Of a stretch of DNA of 27,503 bases, positions 1 through 7,209 are shown piece by piece. The notes below the pieces were generated by a model. The model was not told where the DNA came from, did not search any database, and saw only the letters and a program-made list of their open reading frames with translations. The DNA is taken from the NCBI GenBank assembly GCA_913056375.1, contig CAJXNF010000006.1, forward strand, positions 1 through 27,503, read 5' to 3'. The stretch is from an uncultured Pseudomonadota bacterium. Lineage in GTDB: Bacteria > SAR324 > NAC60-12. The first letter of the stretch is position 1; every line of letters starts with the position of its first letter. A program made the translations under genes and the position numbers.

Positions 1-455
1 GAGCAGATCCGACGATTCCATTCTGAGGAAGTCAGTTCCTCATACGTTATGTCGTTTTCTTGAACTCTCTCCTTGGATGCATAGATAAGCCGAGCCCGGA
101 TTGTCAGTCCAAACCAATTTCCCGCCGGATCCCTGAATGTCGAGGGGACCGCTTCTTCTAAAATTGGATCCTGAATTGACTGAGTCAGGCCCAATTCTTT
201 GGCTTCAACCAATCTTGTTGAATTGGAGGTCAGAAGTAAATCTGCAGGAGAATTCCTACCCTCCATCTGTAATTTTTGAATCAGGCCCTCTGCAGCAAAG
301 ATTGTGTTCACTTTTATCCCTGTCAGTGCTGTAAACTTTGCGAAGAGAGGTTCTACCAGAAAAGATTGTCTATACGAGTAAACATTGACCTCTGCAGAGG
401 TGATTGCTGGGGTCAGAGCGAAAAGAGTGATGAACCAAATTATGAAGGATCTCAT
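1..455 (-). CDS. Fe(III) ABC transporter periplasmic binding protein, FbpA/FutA type (3' part outside window)
   Basis: Reading leftward from the ATG at 455-453 gives 151 codons with no stop before the window edge, so only the N-terminal part is present. The start MRSFIIWFITLFALTPAITSAEV is a Sec signal peptide: charged n-region, hydrophobic core and a probable cut after TSA (residues 19-21). The mature start VNVYSYR, then FTALTGIKVNTIF, SPADLLLTSNSTRL and RDPAGNWFGLTIRARLIYAS, are the hallmarks of the FbpA/FutA iron-binding family (known for periplasmic Fe3+ capture and delivery to an FbpBC-type permease). The permease genes would lie to the left and are not visible. This is not a 2-aminoethylphosphonate binder by motif, despite the phosphonate operon nearby. 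The gene points away from the insertion sequence, and its promoter should lie in the AT-rich gap 456-603. Confidence 0.9.
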   Translation of the reverse strand, partial: MRSFIIWFITLFALTPAITSAEVNVYSYRQSFLVEPLFAKFTALTGIKVNTIFAAEGLIQKLQMEGRNSPADLLLTSNSTRLVEAKELGLTQSIQDPILEEAVPSTFRDPAGNWFGLTIRARLIYASKERVQENDITYEELTSSEWNRRIC

Positions 456-572
456 TAGAAACCAGAGAAAGAATTTTCAAATGATTGAACAGCTAGGCCC
501 CACAATAACGAGTGAGATCAGCATCATCAAAAGAAATTATCCAAATAAATAAACAAATGCAAATAAATATTA

Positions 573-602
573 TTAGCATATGCTAAATTAAACTTTTAAT
601 TT
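573..602. promoter_or_regulatory. Two abutting palindromes in the promoter region of the iron-binding protein gene
   Basis: Positions 573-586 read TTAGCATATGCTAA, a perfect 14-bp palindrome. Positions 585-602 read AAATTAAA-CT-TTTAATTT, a perfect 8+8 inverted repeat. They sit about 120 bp upstream of the fbpA-like start and end exactly at the insertion-sequence boundary. The gap 456-603 is strongly AT-rich and holds no convincing gene. An iron-responsive operator is possible because of the gene downstream, but the match to the classical Fur box is poor, so the regulator is unknown. Confidence 0.4.
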
Positions 603-603
603 A

Positions 604-625
604 TAGTCTCTAAACTTAAATTTGA
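604..625 (+). repeat. Left terminal inverted repeat of the IS630 element
   Basis: TAGTCTCTAAACTTAAATTT followed by GA at 604-625. Compared with the reverse complement of 1605-1626 it matches at 18 of 22 positions, with the two identical blocks TAGTCT and AACTTAAA. Including the flanking TA the match extends to 20 of 24. Confidence 0.88.
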
Positions 626-666
626 TCCATATTCATCTCACCTCAGAATTGAGCATTGAGCAAGGT

Positions 667-1074
667 ATGCAACTATCTCTAGAAGCCCGGCAGCGCATTC
701 ATGAACGCTATGAGCGGCAGTCGGTCTCTCAGCGCCAACTGGCCGAGGATTTTCAGGTCTCTCTCAGCACGGTGAAACGGATTCTCAAGCGTTCCAAAGA
801 CGATCTCGGCCGTCGTGCTGGCAGTGGCAATCCTGGAAAAATTCATGAGCGCGAACGCCAGTGCCTTGCCGAATATGCCCAACAATACCCCGATGCTTTT
901 CTGCGCGAATATGCCGATGAAATCGAGAGGATCTGCGGGGTGCGCGTCACAGAGCAAGCGGTCAGTGTGCACCTCAGAAAACTCAAATGGACGCTCAAAA
1001 AAACAGACCCATCTCTCCGGAATCCCTCTCGGAGCGCTGGCAGCAACAGTGGCAGCACTTTATCGCAGAGTTGA
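667..1074 (+). CDS. IS630 transposase, upstream frame (HTH DNA-binding half)
   Basis: I chose the ATG at 667 because an AAGG lies just before it; an in-frame TTG at 622 would fall inside the terminal repeat. The product has two helix-turn-helix-like parts. The first (ARQRIHERYERQ, SQRQLAEDFQVSLSTVKRIL) resembles the N-terminal domain of IS630/Tc1 transposases. The second (DEIERICGVRVTEQAVSVHL) is the usual winged part. It then reaches WTLKKT at the A7 run (997-1003), after which this frame drifts into a low-complexity Ser/Gly/Asn tail and stops at 1074. The real transposase is almost certainly made by moving to the -1 frame near A7; this half alone should bind the ends but not cut DNA. Confidence 0.85.
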   Translation: MQLSLEARQRIHERYERQSVSQRQLAEDFQVSLSTVKRILKRSKDDLGRRAGSGNPGKIHERERQCLAEYAQQYPDAFLREYADEIERICGVRVTEQAVSVHLRKLKWTLKKTDPSLRNPSRSAGSNSGSTLSQS

Positions 1075-1619
1075 CCCAATTGCTGCAGGAACCCAAGGTA
1101 GAGTTTCTCTGGGGTGACGAAACGGCTCTCTACGATGACTGGATTCGCCACAGGGCACGAGCTCCCGTGGGACAACCGGTGGAGAACTTCAACCATCAGC
1201 GAACTCAACCCAGGAAACAAACCCTCATCGCGGCGATGAGTGCTGAAAAGGTCTTTGCTCCCTGGTGTTTTGAAGGCTCGCTGGAGAGCGACAAGATGCT
1301 GCAGTGGTTGCAACAATTGCGGCCGCAGTTGCACGAAAATCACGTGCTGATCCTCGACAATGCTCGGCCACATCATGCCCGCAAAGTGCGAGAGTACTTG
1401 GCCGAGCATCCGATCCGGATTTTGTTTTTGCCACCGTATTCACCGCAGATGAATCCGATCGAAAAGCTGTGGGCGGCGATCAAGCAACAGTGGCGACAGA
1501 GACGGGTTCGTGGTTTTCCTCAACTGCGAGCCACGCTACAAGCCGACTTAGAGCAGATTGTTGAGAAGAGCGGAAAAGCGATTGTGGCCAGTTGTGGCTA
1601 TAGCTCAGTTTTAAGTTGA
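987..1619 (+). CDS. IS630 transposase, downstream frame (DDE catalytic half)
   Basis: This frame is -1 relative to the upstream half and overlaps it across A7. It carries the DDE RNase-H-fold nuclease of IS630: first Asp in FLWGDETALYDDW, second Asp in HVLILDNARPHHA, and Glu in LPPYSPQMNPIEKLWAAIK. Joined to the upstream half through a -1 shift, the product from 667 to 1619 would be roughly 317 residues, close to a normal IS630 transposase. The nominal ATG at 987 (MDAQKN) is unlikely to be a true start. All catalytic residues are present, so the element may still be active. Confidence 0.87.
   Translation: MDAQKNRPISPESLSERWQQQWQHFIAELTQLLQEPKVEFLWGDETALYDDWIRHRARAPVGQPVENFNHQRTQPRKQTLIAAMSAEKVFAPWCFEGSLESDKMLQWLQQLRPQLHENHVLILDNARPHHARKVREYLAEHPIRILFLPPYSPQMNPIEKLWAAIKQQWRQRRVRGFPQLRATLQADLEQIVEKSGKAIVASCGYSSVLS
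997..1003 (+). other. A7 slippery run at the transposase frame switch
   Basis: The upstream frame reads CTC-AAA-AAA-ACA here; the downstream frame continues as AAA-AAC-AGA after a backward step of one base. A7 runs support -1 ribosomal frameshifting or transcript slippage. The base before the first AAA is C, so a canonical tandem X-XXY-YYZ slip is imperfect at the P site. A simple one-base indel in a decaying copy is the alternative. Confidence 0.6.
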
Positions 1620-1626
1620 TAGACTA
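1605..1626 (-). repeat. Right terminal inverted repeat of the IS630 element
   Basis: Read on the minus strand from 1626 it begins TAGTCTATCAACTTAAAACT, matching the left end. The transposase stop (TGA at 1617-1619) lies inside this repeat, a compact arrangement common in small insertion sequences. Confidence 0.87.
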
Positions 1627-1628
1627 TA

Positions 1629-3210
1629 TATTGGTGACCCTTACAAAGATGATGAACTTAAAAAGGCAGGTTTGTATTTGGGTTCTGAATGGAGTGAGGA
1701 GCGTGCAGGAACTTGTGGTGTAGGGTCATGCATCTATACGGGAGAACCAATCACTGTACATCAGACAGACCATTTTGATGCATCACATATCACACTTACT
1801 TGTACTTCTGCTCCAATATATAATCCTGCAGGAGATCTAACTGCAGTATTAGATGTTTCTGCTTTGCATTCTCCTGAGATTAAACAATCTCAGTCTTTTG
1901 CCCAACACTTAGTCCGCCTGTGGGCATTAAGAATTGAAATGGCATTTTTAGTAAATCACTCTCACTCTGAATGGATTATCACATTTGGTAAATCTTCTGC
2001 GTTTTGTGAGATAGCACCTGAGTACGCTGTCGCTATCAATGAAGATGGAAAAATAAATGGGTTGACAAGAAATGCGATGCTTCTTTTCAAAGAAATGAAA
2101 AATTTTGATAGAAGTCAGATAGTTGTTGGTACAAAAATTACAGATTATTTCGATGTAAAAATAGAAGATATTCCAATTTTGACAAGAAATGCTTCATTAA
2201 GTAAGCGTCATATTCGCATGTTGAATGGAGAAGCTTTTTTTGTGACAGTTATTTCCGCAAAGAAAAATGAAAAAAATAATATCACAGATACTGTTTCAAA
2301 GGCCTTTGGTGTTTTACATGGTGGTGATCCTAAAATTGAAATTATTGCAAAACAGTTAGAAAAAATCTCTCAAACCGAAGTCAATATATTGTTACAGGGT
2401 GAGACTGGAACTGGCAAAGAATATATGGCAAAGCATATTCATTCTTTAAGAAATATTCCAGGGCCTTTCGTTGCCATAAATTGTGCTGCAATTCCTGAAA
2501 ATTTGATTGAAAGTGAATTATTTGGTTATGAAAAAGGATCGTTTACAGGAGCTAAGTCAAATGGGAAAATAGGACTAATCGAACAAGCGAATGGAGGCAC
2601 CCTATTCCTAGACGAAATTGGTGATATGCCTCTTAATCTTCAAGCCAGATTGCTGAGAGTGCTTTCAGAGAAAGAAATTACCAAAGTGGGTTCTACCAAG
2701 CCCAGCCGAGTTGATATCAGAGTAATCTGCGCCTCTCATCATAATCTCAAAAAATTGGTGGAGAACGGTGATTTTCGGGAAGATTTGTACTATCGCATTG
2801 CTGGTGTGACCTTCTGCTTACCACCACTGAGAGACAGGCAAGATTTGGATTGGCTGATCAATAAATTTATATTTTCCAAAAAATATAACTCAGAATCTTT
2901 GCAACTAGAGCCAGCTGCCAGATCTGCATTATTGCAATATAATTGGCCAGGAAATATCAGGCAATTAGCAAATGTACTAGAACTTGCTCAAATACTAGGA
3001 GAAAGGGCTATTTCTTTGCTAGATCTTCCCGAAGAAATTCGTTTCAGCACTTCAGAAAATGATGCAAATCAACCCTTACTTCAAGATATTCTTGAAGAAT
3101 TAGATTGGAATATTACTGCAGTTGCAGCTTACTTAGGGTGTGATCGAAAAACTGTTTACCGTCGGATCAAAAAAGCAGGAATTTCAATCCAGCGTGAAAT
3201 TGTAAATTAA
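1629..3210 (+). pseudogene. Sigma54-dependent transcriptional activator (AcoR-like), 5' end lost at the IS630 boundary
   Basis: Frame-consistent coding sequence begins right at the IS edge (YIGDPYKDDELKKAGLYLG...) with no ATG; the closest in-frame start is TTG at 1672, giving 512 residues. From there: a GAF-type sensor remnant (GTCGVGSCIYTGEPITVH, LTCTSAPIYNPAGDLTAVLD), a linker, then the AAA+ domain with Walker A GETGTGKE (243-250), GSFTGA (289-294, the sigma54-contact loop) and Walker B with D314-E315. A FIS-type helix-turn-helix sits at the C-terminus (about 474-505, LGCDRKTVYRRIKKAG). AcoR-family proteins normally have about 120 further residues before this point; they are absent and the left flank of the IS does not encode them. 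The AAA+ and DNA-binding parts look intact, so a constitutive or altered product driven from the IS cannot be excluded. The gene is much more AT-rich than the phn genes after it. Confidence 0.82.
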
Positions 3211-3229
3211 TTATTTTGATTATCCTCTC

Positions 3230-3273
3230 TTAGCAGCTAATAATTTATACTTTCAACTGAATTTTATTAGCTG
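3230..3273. promoter_or_regulatory. Inverted repeat between the activator remnant and phnW
   Basis: CAGCTAATAA (3234-3243) is repeated perfectly in inverse as TTATTAGCTG (3264-3273) around a 20-nt centre; the half-sites are 30 bp apart centre to centre, close to three helical turns. The left arm is itself within TTAGC-A-GCTAA (3230-3240). No T-run follows, so a terminator is less likely than an operator. No sigma54 -24/-12 pattern (GG-N10-GC) is evident before phnW, so a link to the broken activator is not established. Confidence 0.45.
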
Positions 3274-3314
3274 TAAAGCCCCCAGTCAATCACTTGCTTA
3301 TTTTTTGTCCTGAA

Positions 3315-4439
3315 ATGTCCCTCACACCCAATGACCCTCGTCTGCTTACCCCAGGCCCTCTGACGACTTCTCATGAAACCAAAGCAGCGATGCTGCACGA
3401 CTGGGGTTCAAGAGACACAGCCTTTTTGGAAGCCAACGCTCGAGTGCGACAGAAGCTTCTAGAAATTGCTGGAGCCACTTCTACCCATGTCTGTGTCCCC
3501 TTGCAGGGCAGTGGAACCTTTGCGGTAGAAGCTGCGCTAGGAACCTTGATTCCCCGATCAGGTAAGGCCTTGGTGCTGGTCAATGGGGCCTATGGTCAGC
3601 GTATGACTAAGATGCTTGGCTACATGCAGAGGGCTTTTGTCGTTCAGGAGACACCGGAAGATTCACCACCTGATCTAGAGGCTCTGCAGCAGACACTTGC
3701 AAACGAGCCTTCGATCACCCATGTGCTAGCGGTTCATTGTGAGACAACTTCTGGAATCCTCAATCCAGTGGAGCAGATTGCTGAGTTTGTTGCCCAGCAC
3801 AAACGCTCACTGATCATTGATGCGATGAGCGCATTCGGGGCCATTCCTTTGGATGCTCAGCAGGTAAAGTTCGACGCCGTGATGGCCTCTTCCAACAAGT
3901 GTTTGGAGGGGGTGCCAGGGATGGGCTATGCGATTATCCGTAGAGAAAAACTGGAACAGAGCAAAGGCAATGCGCATTCGCTGAGCTTGGACTTGTATGA
4001 TCAGTGGCAGGCCATGGAAGCCAGTTCGCAATGGCGCTTCACCCCACCAACCCATGTTTTGATTGCTTTTGACAAGGCGATCGAACAATTTGAGAAAGAA
4101 GGGGGTGTGGCAGGACGCAACGCGCGCTATTCAGAGAATTGCCGAACTCTTGTTTCCGGAATGGCGGATCTCGGTTTTGAACCGCTTTTGCCTCCCGAGC
4201 GACAAGCTCCAATCATCGTCACCTTCCGGATGCCTGCTGATCCAGCCTTTGATTTCCAAACGTTTTATGATCGGGTCAAGGAACGTGGCTATATCCTTTA
4301 TCCTGGAAAACTGACGGTGGCTCCAAGTTTCCGGGTGGGCTGCATTGGTCATCTCCAGCCGATAGATATGCAGGCTGCAGTAGATGCGATGAAAGCTGTT
4401 CTAGTAGAAATGGGTGTTGCTAGCGGCAAGCCTGCTTAA
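3315..4439 (+). CDS. phnW: 2-aminoethylphosphonate--pyruvate transaminase
   Basis: A PLP enzyme that moves the amino group of 2-aminoethylphosphonate to pyruvate, giving phosphonoacetaldehyde and alanine in the cytoplasm. I use the ATG at 3315 (MSLTPNDPRLLTPGPLTTS), giving 374 residues, the normal length for PhnW; the TTG at 3294 adds an atypical leader. Visible are the N-terminal LLTPGPLTTS, the PLP-contacting IIDAMSAFG (D169) and the Schiff-base lysine in ASSNKCLEGVPG (K195), plus GRYSEN-like and YPGKL segments and a C-terminal FRVGCIGHL. Only 18 nt separate it from phnA, so it is the first gene of a phnWAY-type operon. No strong Shine-Dalgarno sequence precedes the ATG. Confidence 0.95.
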   Translation: MSLTPNDPRLLTPGPLTTSHETKAAMLHDWGSRDTAFLEANARVRQKLLEIAGATSTHVCVPLQGSGTFAVEAALGTLIPRSGKALVLVNGAYGQRMTKMLGYMQRAFVVQETPEDSPPDLEALQQTLANEPSITHVLAVHCETTSGILNPVEQIAEFVAQHKRSLIIDAMSAFGAIPLDAQQVKFDAVMASSNKCLEGVPGMGYAIIRREKLEQSKGNAHSLSLDLYDQWQAMEASSQWRFTPPTHVLIAFDKAIEQFEKEGGVAGRNARYSENCRTLVSGMADLGFEPLLPPERQAPIIVTFRMPADPAFDFQTFYDRVKERGYILYPGKLTVAPSFRVGCIGHLQPIDMQAAVDAMKAVLVEMGVASGKPA

Positions 4440-4457
4440 AGTGTTCAACTCGTAAGA

Positions 4458-5699
4458 ATGATTCCAATGAATTCACCACTAAATGTAAACGGTAGAGAAT
4501 ACTCCTGGCCCCAGCAACCGCTGGTGGCTGTCTGTATCGATGGGTCCCAACCGGAGTACATTGAAGAAGCGATCGCAGGGGGCCATATGCCCTTCACACA
4601 AAAGATGTTGGAATCCGGTACGGACTTGCGTGGACAGAGTGTTGTCCCCAGCTTTACGAATCCGAATAATCTCTCGATTGTCACGGGGGTTCCACCGAAG
4701 GTTCACGGGATCTCTGGAAACTTCTTTCTGGATCCTGAATCCGGCCAGGAAGTGATGATGAATGACCCGAAGTTTCTGCGTACAGGAACACTTTTTCAGG
4801 CATTTCACGAGGCAGGGGCCAAGATCGCGATTGTGACAGCAAAGGATAAGCTGCGCCGATTACTGGGTCATGGATTAGACTACACTTCTGGAAGAGCGAT
4901 CTGCTTCTCCTCCGAAAAAGCGAATGAGACAACGCTTGCTGAGAATGGTATCGAGAACGCCCAGAGCATAGTAGGTAAGCCGATTCCAAGTGTCTATTCT
5001 GCGGAGCTGTCCGAGTTCATTTTTGATGCGGGGGTCAAGCTGATGCGCTCTTTTCGACCTGACCTGATGTACCTCTCCACCACTGATTACATTCAGCACA
5101 AGCACGCACCTGGAACACCGGTAGCCAATCAGTTCTATGCGATGATGGATCGCTACTGGGAGAAACTCCATGCACAGGGAGCTGCCTTGGCGTTGACTGC
5201 CGATCATGGCATGAATGCCAAGTTCAATCAGGCGGGCGAGCCGGATGTGCTGTACCTGCAGACCCTGTTTGATGAGTGGCTTGGTGCGGGACAAGCCCGA
5301 GTGATCCTGCCAATCACTGATCCGTACGTGGTTCATCATGGAGCCTTGGGATCCTTTGCTACGGTGTATCTTGCTGATACGACAAAAGCCCAGGAACTGG
5401 CTGGGCGCTTAGCTGAAGTCGAAGGGATCGAGGCTGCTTATACAAACATCGAAGGATGTGTGGCCTTTGATTTACCGAATGATCGCCTTGGTGATCTGAT
5501 TGTCGTTTCCACTACGAATAAGGTCTTGGGAACAACACCGGAACGTCATGATCTGAGCCAACTCAAGGAACCCCTCCGGTCACACGGAGGAGTCTGCGAT
5601 CGTCAAGTTCCACTCGTTTTTAGTCAGCAAGTGGAAGCATCAGGAGCGTTGCTTCATAATTACGATCTCTTCGACCTTGCCCTGAATCACGCATCCTAG
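4458..5699 (+). CDS. phnA: Phosphonoacetate hydrolase
   Basis: An alkaline-phosphatase-superfamily enzyme that splits the C-P bond of phosphonoacetate to acetate and phosphate. The binuclear metal site is complete: D28 (VCIDGS), nucleophilic T67 (PSFTNPNN), D210 and H214 (TTDYIQHKH), D249 and H250 (ADHGMN) and H376 (RSHGG). These line up, one residue earlier, with the active-site residues known for the Sinorhizobium meliloti enzyme. It has 413 residues and no signal peptide, so it is cytoplasmic. A second ATG lies three codons downstream and either could be used. It lies between phnW and phnY, and is the phosphonate-specific step of this route; no phosphonatase (phnX) gene is in the window. 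Confidence 0.95.
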   Translation: MIPMNSPLNVNGREYSWPQQPLVAVCIDGSQPEYIEEAIAGGHMPFTQKMLESGTDLRGQSVVPSFTNPNNLSIVTGVPPKVHGISGNFFLDPESGQEVMMNDPKFLRTGTLFQAFHEAGAKIAIVTAKDKLRRLLGHGLDYTSGRAICFSSEKANETTLAENGIENAQSIVGKPIPSVYSAELSEFIFDAGVKLMRSFRPDLMYLSTTDYIQHKHAPGTPVANQFYAMMDRYWEKLHAQGAALALTADHGMNAKFNQAGEPDVLYLQTLFDEWLGAGQARVILPITDPYVVHHGALGSFATVYLADTTKAQELAGRLAEVEGIEAAYTNIEGCVAFDLPNDRLGDLIVVSTTNKVLGTTPERHDLSQLKEPLRSHGGVCDRQVPLVFSQQVEASGALLHNYDLFDLALNHAS

Positions 5700-5713
5700 C
5701 TCGGAAACATTTC

Positions 5714-7153
5714 ATGCCCGCAGTACAACGCAATGAGACGATGCGCATTGGTGGCCAGAAGGTCTCAGGTGATGCTGGATCGTTAGAAGTCTTCAATCCT
5801 TACAACAATGAGGTTGTGGGCACGATTCCCCGCGCTTCCAGGGAGCAGGTTCAGCAGACGCTACAGATTGCCAAGGACTTCAAACCCAGGCTGACTCGTT
5901 ACGAGCGACAGCAAATCCTGACCAAGACGGCGGATCTGTTGGTGAGCAGGCGAGATGAAATTTCAGACCTGATCACGGCAGAGGCTGGACTTTCAAAAAA
6001 GGACTCACTGTACGAGGTGGGGCGTGCCTTCGATGTCTTCAGTCTCGCCGGCCAACTCTGCATCCTTGATGACGGTCAGATCTTCTCCTGCGACCTAACA
6101 CCACATGGGCAGAAGCGAAAAATCTTCACCCAGCGAGAACCTCTGCAAGGTGTGATCAGCGCTATCACTCCGTTCAACCATCCGCTGAATATGGTAGCCC
6201 ACAAAATTGCGCCCAGCATTGCCACCAACAATCGGATGGTCTGCAAACCGACAGAACTGACACCCATGACGGCTTTGTTACTGGCCGATGTGCTCTATGA
6301 AGCAGGTCTTCCTCCGGAGATGTTTCAGGTGGTCACTGGGCGGCCTGAGGATATTGGCGATGAGATGATCTGTAACCCACTCATTGATTTGGTTACTTTC
6401 ACGGGTAGCGTACGAGTTGGGAAGATGATTGCCGAGAAGGCCGGCTACCGCCGCACTGTGCTGGAACTAGGTGGTAACTCCCCTCTGATCGTGATGGAAG
6501 ATGCGGACTTAGACCGTGCAGCGACCTTGGCGGTTGCGGGAGCGACCAAGAACTCAGGACAGCGTTGTACGGCAGTCAAGCGTATTCTTGTGATTGATTC
6601 GATTGCCGATGACTTTGTGAGGCTGGTAACCGAGAAAGCCAAGAAGCTCAAATACGGCGACCCGATGGATCCACAGACGGACGTTGGAACGGTGATCAAC
6701 GAGCAATCAGCTATTTTGTTTCAGCGTCGAGTGGAAGATGCAGTGGCCGCAGGTGCCAAGTTGTTGCACGGAAACAATCGCCAGGGAGCAGTGTTTCCTC
6801 CCACGGTTGTTGATCATGTCCCCTGGGACTGTGAGTTGGTGATGCAGGAGACTTTTGGGCCTGCGATTCCTATCATTCGGATTCAGGACATTGATGAAGC
6901 AATTCGGGTGGCCAATGGGACGGCTTTTGGTCTTTCATCTGGAGTCTGCACTAATCGATTGGACTACATCACTCGCTTCATTGCTGAACTCAATCATGGA
7001 ACCGTTAATATCTGGGAGGTCCCGGGCTATCGTATTGAAATGTCGCCATTCGGAGGTATCAAGGACTCCGGATTGGGCTATAAGGAGGGGGTGATTGAGG
7101 CGATGAAAAGCTACACGAACCTGAAGACTTTCTCAATGCCCTGGGTTATGTAG
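5714..7153 (+). CDS. phnY: Phosphonoacetaldehyde dehydrogenase
   Basis: An NAD(P)-dependent aldehyde dehydrogenase of 479 residues that should oxidise phosphonoacetaldehyde, made by PhnW, to phosphonoacetate, used by PhnA. It has the ALDH core: N155 in ITPFNHPLN, K178 in VCKPTEL, FTGSVRVG, the general base E251 in VLELGGNSP, the nucleophile C285 in SGQRCTAVKR, and EETFGP-like QETFGPAIPI. The assignment to phosphonoacetaldehyde instead of a generic semialdehyde rests mainly on the operon: it starts 14 nt after phnA. Gene order W-A-Y differs only in arrangement from other phnWAY clusters. Succinate-semialdehyde or lactaldehyde dehydrogenase would be the alternatives if context were ignored. Confidence 0.9.
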   Translation: MPAVQRNETMRIGGQKVSGDAGSLEVFNPYNNEVVGTIPRASREQVQQTLQIAKDFKPRLTRYERQQILTKTADLLVSRRDEISDLITAEAGLSKKDSLYEVGRAFDVFSLAGQLCILDDGQIFSCDLTPHGQKRKIFTQREPLQGVISAITPFNHPLNMVAHKIAPSIATNNRMVCKPTELTPMTALLLADVLYEAGLPPEMFQVVTGRPEDIGDEMICNPLIDLVTFTGSVRVGKMIAEKAGYRRTVLELGGNSPLIVMEDADLDRAATLAVAGATKNSGQRCTAVKRILVIDSIADDFVRLVTEKAKKLKYGDPMDPQTDVGTVINEQSAILFQRRVEDAVAAGAKLLHGNNRQGAVFPPTVVDHVPWDCELVMQETFGPAIPIIRIQDIDEAIRVANGTAFGLSSGVCTNRLDYITRFIAELNHGTVNIWEVPGYRIEMSPFGGIKDSGLGYKEGVIEAMKSYTNLKTFSMPWVM

Positions 7154-7209
7154 TCGCTGTTCCAAACAAGTTTCCTGGTTGTAGTCACTCAACGTTTTTG
7201 GAGAAAAAA

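Larger units (their letters stand above)
604..1626 (+). mobile_element. IS630-family insertion sequence, complete
   Basis: The element runs from TAGTCT at 604 to AGACTA at 1626, about 1.02 kb. Its ends are imperfect inverted repeats and TA dinucleotides flank both sides (602-603 and 1627-1628), as expected for the IS630/Tc1/mariner superfamily, which inserts at and duplicates TA. It encodes a DDE transposase in two overlapping frames. Its base composition is clearly more GC-rich than the AT-rich DNA on both sides, which suggests recent arrival from a different background. It lies where the sigma54 activator gene is cut. Confidence 0.9.

Noticed and set aside
137..458. Two plus-strand open frames of 60-65 residues
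   Set aside because: They lie antisense to the clear FbpA-type coding sequence, have no ribosome-binding site and are not protein-like.
481..552. A 23-codon plus-strand frame before the IS (MIEQLGPTITSEISII...)
   Set aside because: No ribosome-binding site, very short, not related to the missing activator N-terminus, and lies in the iron-gene promoter gap.
679..1443. Minus-strand open frames inside the IS
   Set aside because: Shadow frames of the transposase; the catalytic motifs are on the plus strand only.
3210..3315. Sigma54 promoter upstream of phnW
   Set aside because: No GG-N10-GC type -24/-12 element is visible; I cannot claim sigma54 control of the operon.
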